Below, piece after piece: positions 29,289-40,106 of a DNA stretch of 64,000 nucleotides. Position 1 is the stretch's first letter; each line of letters starts with the position of its first letter. The notes under the pieces are model-generated. The model saw nothing but the letters and a program-made list of their open reading frames with translations, was not told the DNA's origin and made no database searches. The translations under genes and the position numbers were made by a program. This stretch comes from CAVZLD01 sp963776055 (lineage in GTDB: Bacteria; Planctomycetota; Planctomycetia; Pirellulales; Pirellulaceae): contig CAVZLD010000003.1 of the NCBI GenBank assembly GCA_963776055.1, positions 248,001-312,000 on the forward strand, written 5' to 3'.

Positions 29289-29792
29289 GTGAAACGCTGG
29301 AATTCCAAGGGAATGTGGTGGGTGATCGGAATCACGCTCTTGACCGTCGTGGGCTGTGGCGCTCCGCCACCACCCGCAACGGAGCCGGAACCCGAGAGGT
29401 TAAGCTATGTCGAGGCGCTGCAAATCTACAACCAGGAACTGGCTGCGTTGGATCGATTGCAGGCCGAACGAGATCGGTTGCAACAGTCCCTGACTCCGGA
29501 TGCGTCAGAATTGGTAGGCGGATTGTTGGAAGATGCCAGCGGTGCTCGAGCGGAACTACAGCAAACGCTCGAAGACTTGGATGTGGCCGATCCCGATGCG
29601 GCGGGGGCGGACGAGGATCCGTTCGCTGGACTCGGCAACCAGTTGCGGCAAGCGCAACAGGAAAGAGAAGAGAATCGTGACGAAATTCTCGCTCGCATCG
29701 CCGAAGTCGAACAGGAAATCGCCGAGCAGCAGAAACGGGTGGAACGGGCGAAAGTGGACAAGGATGCCGCCGAGGCCGCAAGAAACGAATAA
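29289..29792 (+). CDS. coiled-coil lipoprotein
   Basis: GTG 29289 follows GGAGAATCAATC. The start gives a lipoprotein signal (WWVIGITLLTVVGCG; lipobox VVGC), a Pro-rich linker and then almost entirely heptad-type helix (residues 40-165, e.g. QREENRDEILARIAEVEQEIAEQQKRVERAK). Probably a membrane-anchored coiled-coil spacer. 167 residues. Confidence 0.65.
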   Translation: MKRWNSKGMWWVIGITLLTVVGCGAPPPPATEPEPERLSYVEALQIYNQELAALDRLQAERDRLQQSLTPDASELVGGLLEDASGARAELQQTLEDLDVADPDAAGADEDPFAGLGNQLRQAQQEREENRDEILARIAEVEQEIAEQQKRVERAKVDKDAAEAARNE

Positions 29793-29823
29793 CCGCGGCG
29801 CAGTTACTGAACCAGGGTGACCA

Positions 29824-29846
29824 ACGGAAGTCCGGGAATCTTCCGT
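29824..29846. terminator. possible bidirectional terminator hairpin
   Basis: 7-bp stem ACGGAAG/CTTCCGT with 9-nt loop between the convergent lipoprotein and DUF1080 genes. No T-run follows, so termination is only suggested by its position. Confidence 0.35.
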
Positions 29847-29935
29847 ATTCGCGTCGCCTCCTGCGGTTCATTCGCCACGCCGCTGTGAATCGTTCGTGTC
29901 GGCCTCGGTTCGCCGTGAGTCCACTTTGGTTTGAC

Positions 29936-30661
29936 TTAGTCCAGTGGCACGAGCTTCACGTCGCGGAAGTGGATTTCGGCTCCCTCCGATTGCAGGCCGA
30001 TCTTGCCGGCCACCTGGTCACAGCCGCTCGCTTCGTTGACCTGCTCGCCATTGATTGTCAGTGTCAGCTTGTCGCCCTGAAAGACGATCTCGTAGGTGTT
30101 CCATTCGCCCGCCGGCTTCTCCGCCTTGCGGCTGGCACCGACCCCATAGAACGTCCCCAAGTCCTTGTGATCTTTGACCTCACGATAGCGGTCGGGGGCC
30201 CCTTTCACGCCGAATCCAAAGAAGGCCCAAATGTCGCCCGCGCTGCCACTCATCAATTGGGCTTCCACGCACTTCGGCATGAAGCCGATTGGCTCGCCCG
30301 TGATCCGCAATAAGACGCCGCTGTTGCCCGGATCCGAACCCGGTGCCCATCGCCATTGGAAAGTTAACTTGAAGTCCTTGTAGTCCTGCTTCGTGTGCAA
30401 ATACCCGAACGGCTCGCCCTTGCAAATCAGGATACCATCCTTCACGCTCCACACGTCTTCCAGCTTCAGTTCGGGATCGACCAAGTGGTAGTCCCATCCC
30501 TCAAGCGACTTGCCGTCAAATAACACAACCGCTTTGTCTTTTGTTGGAGTCTCCTGCGCTTGCAGATCGGCGGGGCTGTAAACCGCGACCAAACCAACTG
30601 CGGAAAGAAAGAACGCAAGACCGACATTCTTGGCGAACATCGGGAATTGACGTGCACACAT
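29936..30661 (-). CDS. secreted DUF1080 (3-keto-disaccharide hydrolase-like) protein
   Basis: Start at ATG 30661 with a signal peptide (MFAKNVGLAFFLSAVGLVAVYS ... QAQE). DUF1080 signature: LFDGKSLEGWD, WSVKDGILICKGEPFGYLHTKQDYKDFKLTFQWRWAPG, NSGVLLR, EWNTYEIVFQGDKLTLTINGEQVNEA and IGLQSEGAEIHFRDVKLVPL. The fold is a concanavalin-like beta sandwich, often acting on or binding polysaccharides; very abundant in planctomycetes. 241 residues. Confidence 0.88.
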   Translation of the reverse strand: MCARQFPMFAKNVGLAFFLSAVGLVAVYSPADLQAQETPTKDKAVVLFDGKSLEGWDYHLVDPELKLEDVWSVKDGILICKGEPFGYLHTKQDYKDFKLTFQWRWAPGSDPGNSGVLLRITGEPIGFMPKCVEAQLMSGSAGDIWAFFGFGVKGAPDRYREVKDHKDLGTFYGVGASRKAEKPAGEWNTYEIVFQGDKLTLTINGEQVNEASGCDQVAGKIGLQSEGAEIHFRDVKLVPLD

Positions 30662-30878
30662 GTTGTGATCCTCCAATGCGATAATGAAATCGGACCGATG
30701 GGATGTCGCCCCCAGCAGCCTTCCGCGGATTCATGCGAGAGAATGATCCGCATCCGTTGGAAGAAGCTGTCCGCGTGACACCCGGCGTGTAGGGTAATGT
30801 GCCCGGCACGGGCTGGCAAGCGGTTGAGCTGTGTCGCGGGAGTGGAGGAGAGTGTGGGTGATTGTTTGTTGGGTATAC

Positions 30879-31062
30879 GGCCTGGAAGGCCGTGAAACGA
30901 GACGGCCTGGAAGGCCATCCCACACTGGTCGCCTGGAAGGCCATCCCACATCGGTCGCCTGGAAGGCCATCCCACATCGGTCGCCTGGAAGGCCATCCCA
31001 CATCGGTCGACTGGAAGGCCATCCCACATCGGTCGACTGGAAGGCCATCCCACATCGGTCGA
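30879..31062. repeat. second tandem hairpin-repeat array, 26-bp period
   Basis: Units starting CCTGGAAGG (last two GACTGGAAGG) at 30881, 30906, 30932, 30958, 30984, 31010 and 31036. The first spacing is 25, as in the 4.5-kb array, then 26. The head region is nearly identical to that array (ACGGCCTGGAAGGCCGTGAA followed by ACGRGACGGCCTGG). Each unit here ends CCATCCCACATCGGTC instead of CCACTTGG. It fills the divergent space between DUF1080 and the GH38 gene (30662-31286); the rest of that space shows nothing else I recognise. Confidence 0.9.
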
Positions 31063-31286
31063 CCGACTGATAGAAATCCGCTGAGCCCTTTCGGTTTTCT
31101 GACGCAGGGTACGGCCCCCCACGTAAGATGCGGTGGATCGAGTGCCGTGAACGCCTGCTGTGGATCGAGTGCCGTGGATGTCTCCGGTTGACCGAGTGCC
31201 GTGAAGGACTCAAGCTAAAGGCTGTCCGATGGACGCCGCGCTTTCGAATCGGCCATCCCTCCTCGCTGCCCTCCTGGAGCATGACC

Positions 31287-34200
31287 ATGTCTACTCGAGC
31301 AAAATCGAAGGTTCTGCCGCAGGTCGTCGATCGATTGCGGAGGCTGCTGCTTGGCGGGCTCGTTGTTGCGATGCTGGCGACGACGCATGGATGGTCATTG
31401 ATCGCCACCGCAGCCGAGGGCCATACTCTCTGGCAAATGGGTGGACAAGATCGAGATGATGCCGAGTTTGCCTTGGCACCGAATCAATACAGTGATTTTT
31501 TGCATGATGGGTTCTTCGCCGTTGGTCAATCCCATGCGGAACGCGACTGGCCTTACGTGCATCCCGGGCCGCTCGACGGTTGGGCTGGAAACCGGCGGCA
31601 CACGTTTCGTGTGCTGTTTGGATTGAAGTCGGCCGCGGAAGATGGAACTTGCCGACTGCATTGCGATCTGGTGGATACGCATCGACAGAGCCCGCCGCAA
31701 TTACAGATCGAAATCAACGGGAATCCTTTTCGGTTGTCGCTGCCCTCCGGAGCGGGCGATGCCTCCGTGTTCGGCCAACCGTCGCTCGGAAAACCGCACT
31801 CGTTCGACCTGCCATTTCCCGCGAAGCTATTACGGGCGGGCACCAACGAGATTGCCATCACCACCGTTTCCGGTAGCTGGATGCTGTATGACGCGCTGTC
31901 CTTGGAGGTCCCCGATCGATGGGAACTCACCGCGGTCTCCGGAACGCGAATCGGCACGATCGAATCCCCTCCGGTGCTGGTGGACGAGTCCGGTCAGTTG
32001 CGGCAAATTCTGCGCTGTGGATTCCGGCATCTCGGCGATCCGACGGAGGCAACGGTCTTCGTGGATGGAGTGCAGGTTGCCACGCGCGCCGTGGATGCTT
32101 CGATCGACTCACTCGAAGTAACCGTTCCGGCCGTCGAGGAAGCAAAGGAAATTGCCGTCCGGATTGACGTTGCCGGACAAACACTGGTCACGGAAGCCGT
32201 ACGACTTCAGCCGGTGCGCAAATGGGTGATCTACCTCTTGCCGCACTCGCACGTCGATATCGGGTACACCCACGTACAAACCGATGTCGAACATGCGCAG
32301 TGGCAGTATCTGGAAACGGCGATTGAGACGGCGCGGCGGTCGGCTGACTTTCCCGAAGAAGCCCGTTTCAAGTGGAATGTCGAAGTACTCTGGGCGGTGG
32401 ACAGCTACTTGCAGCAAGCGACCGACGAGCAACGACAGGCGTTTGTGGACGCCGTGCAGGCCGGGCAGATCGGTTTGCAGGCCCTGTACGGCAATCAACT
32501 CACCGGACTTTGTCGTCCGGAGGAACTGTTGCGGTTACTGCAGTGTGCGCAGCGAATTTCCCAGACTTGCGACCGTCCGATTCGCTCGGCGATGATCACG
32601 GATGTCCCCGGTTACACTTGGGGAATCGTTCCGGCGCTGGTGCACAGCGGTGTCAAATACTTCAGCGTTGGCCCCAACGGCGGTGCCCGGATTGGACGCA
32701 CGAGTATGGCGTGGGGCGATAAACCATTCTGGTGGATCGGCCCCAACGGGCGAGATCGCGTGCTCGTCTGGATGACCGGCACCGGTTACTACCAGGTGTT
32801 TCAGTCGCCCGAAAGGTTACTGGACTATCTGCAGCGACTCGGCGATCAAGACTATCCCTACGACTACGTACAAGTCCGTCACTGCCTCGGGGATAACGCG
32901 GCACCGGATGTGGAATTTCCGAATCGCGTGAAGCAGTGGAATGCCAAGTATGCCTATCCCCAGTTGGTGATTGCCACGACGGAAAAGATGTTCCGTGATT
33001 TCGAGCAGCGATACGGGGATCAGTTGCCGACCGTCCAGGGAGATTTCACGCCCTACTGGGAAGATGGTGCAGCATCCAGCGCGAGAGACCGCGCTGAACC
33101 GCGCATCGGCGGATCGTCTGGTCCAGGCGGAAACTCTGTTCGCGCAGCTGAATCCTCGATCGTACCCGAAGGATAAGTTCCGTCGAGCCTGGCGGAATGT
33201 CTTGCTGTATGACGAACACACGTGGGGCGCGCATAACAGTGTCAGCCAGCCCGATCATCCGTTCGTCCAGCGTCAATGGGCCATCAAGCAAGCTTTTGCG
33301 CTCGATGGCGATCGACAGTCGCGGGAGTTGCTCGACGCGGCGCTGGCCACGCGTGGCGACCTCGTGCCGCCGGAAGGCAACGTCAACGTAATCGATGTTT
33401 ACAATACGAATAGCGGATCGTACCCGTGGAGTCTGGTGACCGTGCCAGCGGAGTTATCCACCGCGGGCGATGCCGTCAAAGCTTCTTTGAATAGCACGAC
33501 CTCGTTGCCCGCTCAGCGACTCTCGACCGGTGAGCTTGTGTGTCGGCCGTGCTGGCCGGGGTATATGCAACGTCGCTTGTACATCACCGAGGGATCCGCG
33601 GCCGAATTGCGTGGGGGCGGCGCACGCGTGGAGGGAAGCACGTTGACCTGTCCTCGTTCGTCGGTGGCGGCTGCGTTGACGGTCCGCATCGACGAAACAT
33701 CCGGCGCGATTCAGAGTCTTGTCTACGACGATCACGAGTTTGTAGACCGCGATTCGGACACGGCGATCAACGATTACTTCTACTTGCTCGGCAGTGATCT
33801 GAACGGGCTGCAACGCGCCGGACCGGTCAAGATTTCGGTCAAGGAACGCGGGCCCCTGATCGCCTCGCTGTTGATCGAGTCCGAGGCCGCTGGTTGCCGT
33901 AAGCTGACGCGAGAAGTGCGCGTGCACGCTCTGCGGAATTACGTCGAAATCATCAACACACTCGACAAGCTGCCGGTTCGCGATAAGGAAGGCGTCCATT
34001 TCGGCTTCGGTTTTCACGTGCCCGATGGCACCGTTCGCATGGAAGGCCCGTGGTCCGTGATCCGACCGGAGGAAGACCAGATTCCCGGGGCCTGTCGGAA
34101 CTGGTTCACCGTCCAACGGTGGGTCGATGTGTCCAACGACAAACGCGGCATCACCTGGCTGACGCCCGATGCGCCACTCATCGAAATCGGCGGAATCACG

Positions 34201-34707
34201 GCTAATCTCATCGGGGCGGAGTCCGATCCGTCGCGCTGGATGGATCATATCCAGCCGTCGCAGACGATCTATTCCTGGGCGATGAACAACCACTGGTTCA
34301 CCAACTATCGAGCGGAGCAGGAAGGACCGACCACGCTGCGCTATTTCCTGGTTCCTCACGGCAAATACCATCAGAGTCAGGCCTCGCGCGTTGCCGTAGA
34401 ATGCAGTCAGCCCTTGGTCGTGTCGCCGGCCCGCGGGGAAGAACCGCCGGGAAGGCCGGCCATGAGACTTGCCACCCGGAACGTGCAAGTGACCGCGTTC
34501 AAGCCCAGTGAAGATGGTCGCGCTTGGATCGTCCGCCTGTTCGGTGTGTCCGGCCAGGACACCACGGCGAAAATCCAATGGAGTGATCCGCCGCCTCGGT
34601 CGGTCTGGCGAAGCGATAATAGCGAGCGCCCTCTCGCGCCACTCGGCGAGACGATCGACGTGCCGGCGTATCAAATCGTGACCGTCCGCGCAGAATTCCC
34701 GGAATAG
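31287..34707 (+). CDS. alpha-mannosidase (GH38), secreted, with N-terminal PL4-type beta domain; frameshifted near 33083
   Basis: Start at ATG 31287 (GGAG 8 nt upstream); signal helix LLLGGLVVAMLATTHGWSLIATAA. Residues about 35-210 match the lyase-4-like / alpha-mannosidase-associated beta domain (WQMGGQDRDDAEFAL...). The GH38 catalytic domain has LLPHSHVDIGYTH (His320, Asp324 zinc ligands), nucleophile Asp439 in MITDVPGYTWGIVPAL and FFWWIGPNGRDRVLVW. The frame changes around 33079-33085 in a GCGCG stretch; it resumes in the +1 frame with ARETALNRASADRLVQAETLFAQLNP and GH38 middle and C-terminal domains (VYNTNSGSYPWSLVTVP, NYVEIINTLDKLPV). Hydrolyses terminal alpha-mannose, consistent with use of marine glycans. 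Confidence 0.85.
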
Positions 34708-34972
34708 CCGGTGAAAAAGGCTCCGAAAAGGCTCACTCCGAGTACGGCCGCGCGGATTCCGAAGAAGACGTGGGTCGCAAGGTGCCTGGGCTCATTTTCC
34801 GTGGGACCCCGTCCCGTTCCCGCAACCGAACGCCCCTAGCTGTTTTTGGCCAAGTAGAATAGCGTAATTCCATTCAGAACCGTTGCCGCTGCCGCGACGA
34901 CCGGGTCTCTGGCGTGGCTGCCGGCGACTTGGCGTTTTTTGCTGGACCCATTCCTGCGATCACGATTGATTT

Positions 34973-37900
34973 ATGAGCGATTCCGACAAGGACCGTCCTC
35001 CCCATCCTCCCACGCCGGCGCCTGACGGGATCGACAGCGGCGATCAGACCGTCGAGCTGGACCTGGCGTCCGTGCAAGTCGGCGAGACGATCGGTCCCTA
35101 CCGTTTGATTCGGCAGATTGGTGAGGGCGGAATGGGGGTGGTTTACGAGGCGGTCCAGGAGGAGCCGATCTGCCGTCGCGTGGCGCTGAAGATTGTGAAG
35201 CCAGGGCAGAATAGCGAACGTGTGATGGCACGTTTCGAGGCGGAACGAAATGCGCGATCGCGCTGATGGACCATCCGAATATCGCGCAGGTGCTGGACGC
35301 CGGCCTGGCAAACCGAAGACGACCGTATTTTGTGATGGAGTTGGTGCGGGGGCTTTCCATCACGGAATATTGCGATGCCCAGCGGATGGGGGTCCGCCAA
35401 CGCGCACGCCTGCTGGTGACAGTTTGTCGCGCCGTGCAGCATGCGCATCAGAAAGGAATCATTCACCGGGATATCAAGCCCAGCAATGTGATTGTTGGGG
35501 ATTCCGAATCCGGTCCCTTTCCCAAGGTCATCGATTTTGGCGTGGCGAAGGCAGTCGACGCGCACGAGCTGCACGACACGGGAGTGACGCTGGATGGGCA
35601 TCCGGTGGGGACTCCCCTGTATATGAGTCCCGAACAGGCGCGACTCGACAACTCCGATGTCGATACGCGCACCGATATCTATTCTCTCGGTGTGCTGTTC
35701 TACGAACTCATGACCGGGTCAACGCCGATCGAGAGTTCGCGGCTCAAAGAGATGGATCTGCACGATCTACGCCGGGTGATTCGTAAGGAAGAAGTACCGT
35801 CACCCAGTGCACGGCTGCAAGGCCTCGGGGATCAATTGCCGCAGGTGGCGAAAGATCGCCGGACGGATCCCCGCAGTCTGATTCAAAGTGTGCGAGGCGA
35901 CTTGGATCGGATCGTCGGCAAAGCCATGGCGAAAGACCGTGCCGAGCGATATCCAACGGCCAACGGACTTGCGCGAGATATTGAACGATACCTGGATCAT
36001 TTGCCGATTGAGGCGTCTCCCCCATCGACCTGGTATCGCTTGCAGCGGTTCGCCCGTCGGAATCGCGCGTTTTTTGCAGCCGGACTGCTCGTTGCCAGTA
36101 CGCTGTTGGTGTCTTCTCTGGTCAGCCTCTGGCAGGTGTACCAGAAGACGGTGGCTTTGCATTTGGCCGAGGTATCGACCGCGCGGCTGTCAGAACTGCT
36201 GTACGTCGCGGACATGCGAGTCGCGTCGGATGCCTGGAAAGACGCCGATTCGGCGCGCTTGTCGGGTCTGTTGCAACGACATCAACCGATCGAGGGAGAG
36301 ATCGACCATCGACATTTCGAATGGTACTTTCTATCGGCGATGGTGCATCGAGAAAGCCTCAAGATCGGCGAGGCACAAGATGACATCGAAGCGATTCGAT
36401 TTTCGCCGGATCGTCGATGGCTCGCTGTCGCGGCTCGTGATGGAAAGATCCGCATCTGCGATCCGCGGTCCTACAAGCTGCGGGCCACGTTGGACGCGGG
36501 GGAGGAAGCTGTCAATGACGTCATGTTCACGCCAGACAGCCAGCAATTGATTGCGGCCGGAGACAATGGGGCCCTGCACCGCTGGGATTTGGCGACCGGT
36601 GTTTCATGGCAGAAACCGATTCCAGCGCACCAGGGTCACGTTCACGCGCTGGCCTTTGACTTTCGGCGGAATCGACTGATCTCTGCGGGCGACGATGGAC
36701 GGATCTGCCTCTGGGATCTCCCGCTGGGGCAGTGTTCCGCGGAACTGCTGGGCCACACCCGCGAGATCGAATCGCTACAAGTGTCGCCGGACGGCCGACT
36801 GCTGGCGTCGGCTTCCAGTGACGGGACGATCCGGCTGTGGAACTTGGCCACCGGACAACTTCAGCGGCCACCGATTTCTCACGGGCCTTCGCGAGTCCTC
36901 TGCGTGGCCTTTTCTCAGGACGGGGAATTGGTGGCGGCGGGGGATGTGGTGGGGCGCGTCAAGGTCTATCCGGTACATGGGAATCAACCCGCGATCGTCT
37001 ACAAACAGCTGGACGGCGTGGAGTGCATTACCTTTCTGCCAGGCGATCAATGGCTGGCCACGGGCGATCGGGGAGGATCGATTCAGTTTTGGCCAGTCGC
37101 CGATCAGGATTCCTCACTCAAGACAGATCCGCATGGTCATGATACGAATCCGCGTTGGCAAGCCTGCAAGAACCGTGTCACCGGCCTGGCTTTGACACCG
37201 GGTGGCAAGAACCTGATCTCTGGCAGTCGCGACGGCGAAATCCGGCGATGGTCCGCCCAACTGAAAACACATCGTTGGTCGATCGGCGGAGAGGGAAAGT
37301 CGATCGACGACTTTGCATGCGTGGGATCACGCCGACAGATTGTGGTTGCCGGTGCGAAGGGCTTGGAGCTTTGGGATCTGGACCTGCGCAAACCGATTGC
37401 GCGGTGGGCGGAAGAAGAAGGTCCGTGGAATGTGTTGGCCGTTAGCCCGCAACGCGAAGTGATTGTCGCGGGCAACGAACGAGGGCAACTCGTCGCTTGG
37501 CAATGGGACGCGCTGCAGCCGATCCATCGGTGGGAATCGGCCGACGCCGTTGCTTGGCACCGAATCGTCTTCGGGCCGAATGGCCGGTGCTTCGCGACAA
37601 CCGCCTGGGACAAACTGCCCGAAGTCCGCGTGTTCGACTTGGATCAGCCGGGGCAAACGTGGCGCGTGCCCGCGATCCAGTCGAAGTGCGCTGCGTTCCA
37701 TCCAGATGGCAATCGAATGGCCGTTGCCTGGCAAGATGACGGGCTGTTGTACAATTGGCGAACCGAACGGCAGCTCGGCGTGCTTCGAGGACATTCCAGC
37801 ACACTCAGTGATCTGGCGTTCAGTCCCGACGGTAGTACGTTGGCCACCGTGGGTCACGATCGAAAGCTGCGTCTGTGGGAAACAGCCACGGGCAAGCAGC

Positions 37901-38169
37901 GAGAAGTCGTTGTGGCACACCGCGATTGGGTCCGATCTGTCGCGTTCGCCCCCGATGGCTGGTCACTCGTCACCGCGGGGGATGATTGCGTCGTGAGGAT
38001 CTGGCACGCGGCCACCGCGCAGTTGTTGATGGAACTGCCCGATGAGGGGCACTATATCACCAAAGCTCGATTCACAGCGGATGGTCGCAGTGTCATGGGC
38101 CTCACCAGCGATCACCGCCTGGTGATCTACGATTCGCTCCTCCGTCGGCCCTCCGCCGGCGTACGCTAG
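34973..38169 (+). CDS. membrane Ser/Thr protein kinase with WD40 propeller; frameshifted near 35254
   Basis: ATG 34973. The kinase domain has GEGGMGVVYEA (nucleotide loop), VALKIVKPG (catalytic Lys), FIHRDIKPSNVIV (HRD), VIDFGVAK (DFG) and SPEQARLDN. After residue 95 (...RFEAERNA) the frame is lost in TGCGCGATCGCG; removing two bases gives RNAIALMDHPNIAQVLDAG. After the kinase comes one transmembrane helix (AAGLLVASTLLVSSLVSLWQVY) and about twelve WD40 repeats ending with W-D or similar (GTIRLWNLATGQL, KLRLWETATGKQ, VRIWHAATAQL). This is the standard planctomycete Hanks-kinase/WD40 receptor; ligand unknown. Confidence 0.88.
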
Positions 38170-38217
38170 CGCGAGTATTTCACCAGCCGATTGCCCGCTC
38201 GCGATGGAAACCGGTAG

Positions 38218-39567
38218 ATGACGGCCGAAGAAAAGCGGCAGGAACATGAGATCATTGAGCAGGCACTCAAGGTGGCCTGCCAGACGACGATGCTGCGCGT
38301 GGACGGTGGCCTGCGGCACGAAGCGGGGGGGCTACTGCCTGATCGATTCGACCGCCAACCGGCGCTGATTGTCGCCGATGCGAACACGTTCGAGGTGGCC
38401 GGCCGCGATGTTGTCGACAGCTTCCGAGCGGCACGTCAGCCATGCGTGGAACCTTTCGTCTTTGAACAAGAACATCTTCGGGCGGAGTACGCCCATGTCG
38501 AGACGATCGAACGAGTGCTCGCGGATTCTGATGCGACCGCAATTGCGGTAGGTTCCGGCACAATCAACGACCTGACGAAGCTTGCTTCGCACAATCTGGG
38601 ACGGCCGTACGCTGTGGTGGCGACCGCGGCGTCGATGGACGGTTACGCGGCGTTTGGTGCATCCATCGTTCGGAACGGATTTAAGAAAACGATTGATTGT
38701 CGTGCACCGGTGGCGATCCTCGCTGATCTGGACGTGATTCAGGCGGCGCCGCCGAAGATGAGTGCCTCGGGATATGCCGATCTGCTGGCGAAAAACGTCG
38801 CCGGTGCCGACTGGCTGATCGCCGACGCCCTGGGCGTCGACTCGATGGACGAGACAGCGTGGGAGATGATTCACGGTCGACTGCACGAGTGGGTCGGCGA
38901 TCCGGAAGGCGTAAGACACGGCGACCCGCGAGCTCTTCGGTCGCTGGTGATCGGATTGATGCTCAGTGGCTTCGCAATGCAGCACACTCGGACGAGCCGG
39001 CCCGCCTCCGGAGCCGAACACCAGTTCAGCCATCTCTGGGATATGCAACGTTCTCGCCATCATGCTCATGATCCTTCTCACGGGTTTCAAGTCGGCATTG
39101 GCACACTCGCTTCCGCGTCATTCTATGAAGCGTTGTTGCGGCACAACCTCGAAGATTTCGAGGTGGAGCAAGGGGCTTTGGCGTGGCCCGATATCTCCAC
39201 GGTGGAGGCAGAAATCCGTGGGCGATTCCCACGCGAATGTCTAGCGCGAAAGGCGCTGGAAGAAACGCGGGCGAAACATCTTTCGTCAGCGCAATTACGT
39301 GATCAACTCGCTCGCCTGCGTCGCATGGGGCCTTCGCTTACCGCTCGCCTGCGAGCGCACTTGCTCCCATGCGTCGAAACCAGAGATCGTCTGGATGCGG
39401 CCGGTTGTCCGGTGGAATCGCCGCAGATTGGGATCTCGCGGCAGCGTCTGCGTGCCAGTTACCGGGAAGCGTATTTCATTCGCCGTCGTTTCACCGTGCT
39501 TGATCTGGCGATGCGCTCGGGACAGTTCGATTCGACACTGCAGTTGCTGTTCCCCGATGAGGTATGA
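38218..39567 (+). CDS. sn-glycerol-1-phosphate dehydrogenase-like (EgsA/AraM) enzyme
   Basis: 449 residues from ATG 38218. Iron/zinc-alcohol-dehydrogenase fold of the G1PDH branch: NAD motif AIAVGSGTINDLTK, VVATAASMDGYAAFGASIV, the zinc site DLLAKNVAGADWLI..., RPASGAEHQFSHLWDM and DPSHGFQVGIGT (two His). G1P dehydrogenase makes the archaeal-type glycerol-1-phosphate backbone in Archaea; bacterial AraM/EgsA members do the same chemistry for arabinoglycerophosphate or heptaprenyl lipids. Cytosolic. It lies 48 nt after the kinase. The N-terminal 'MTAEEKRQEHEIIEQALKV' is shared with close homologs. Confidence 0.85.
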   Translation: MTAEEKRQEHEIIEQALKVACQTTMLRVDGGLRHEAGGLLPDRFDRQPALIVADANTFEVAGRDVVDSFRAARQPCVEPFVFEQEHLRAEYAHVETIERVLADSDATAIAVGSGTINDLTKLASHNLGRPYAVVATAASMDGYAAFGASIVRNGFKKTIDCRAPVAILADLDVIQAAPPKMSASGYADLLAKNVAGADWLIADALGVDSMDETAWEMIHGRLHEWVGDPEGVRHGDPRALRSLVIGLMLSGFAMQHTRTSRPASGAEHQFSHLWDMQRSRHHAHDPSHGFQVGIGTLASASFYEALLRHNLEDFEVEQGALAWPDISTVEAEIRGRFPRECLARKALEETRAKHLSSAQLRDQLARLRRMGPSLTARLRAHLLPCVETRDRLDAAGCPVESPQIGISRQRLRASYREAYFIRRRFTVLDLAMRSGQFDSTLQLLFPDEV

Positions 39568-39644
39568 GTGATCAGCAGGCGAGGATTATTCTTTTACAGT
39601 AATTTTGTCGACGGTCGGATGTGAATTGATTCTGTTTCGCGCCA

Positions 39645-39665
39645 GGCGGCCAACGGCTGGCCGCC
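39645..39665. terminator. possible terminator hairpin downstream of the G1P dehydrogenase gene
   Basis: Perfect 8-bp stem GGCGGCCA-ACGGC-TGGCCGCC, 78 nt after the stop. No T-run follows. It lies in the 304-bp gap 39568-39871, which also contains the CACAGAG-type element at 39780-39813. Confidence 0.4.
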
Positions 39666-39871
39666 ATCGGTCAACGCCCGCACGATGCGTGGCGACATGT
39701 CCTCCTGCGGAATATGTAGAAAACCCCGCGAATTCTTTCCAAATAGAATTCCCTGTCCGTCGAAGACTTGTCGTACACACTCCGATGTGCTCTCGGTGTG
39801 CCTTGTGGTTCAATCGCGACTGAGCCGAATTCCCCACCAATTCCACTCAATACGCGAGAGGAAGATCAATC

Positions 39872-40093
39872 ATGTTCGCTGCCTTTGTTCCGGGAATTCT
39901 CGAGTTGATGATCATTGCCTGCATCTTGGGTATTCCGCTATTGGCTGTGGTGGTCATCCTGGCGGTGAATCGTCAATCGCGGGCGAATTATACCCAGAAC
40001 CCGAACCTGCGCCCTTGTCCCGATTGTGGTCGCTATGTTTCAGTTCGAGCCAGCACGTGTCCCGGTTGCGGGGCGCCACTGCAAGTGAATTAA
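39872..40093 (+). CDS. small membrane protein with C-terminal zinc ribbon
   Basis: 73 residues; ATG 39872 after AGAGGAAG. One helix (ELMIIACILGIPLLAVVVILAV) then a zinc ribbon CPDCGRYVSVRASTCPGCG (two C-x2-C). Planctomycetes have several such one-helix zinc ribbon proteins; a similar one (other order) is at 57728. Confidence 0.65.
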   Translation: MFAAFVPGILELMIIACILGIPLLAVVVILAVNRQSRANYTQNPNLRPCPDCGRYVSVRASTCPGCGAPLQVN

Positions 40094-40106
40094 TTCACGA
40101 GCTTGT

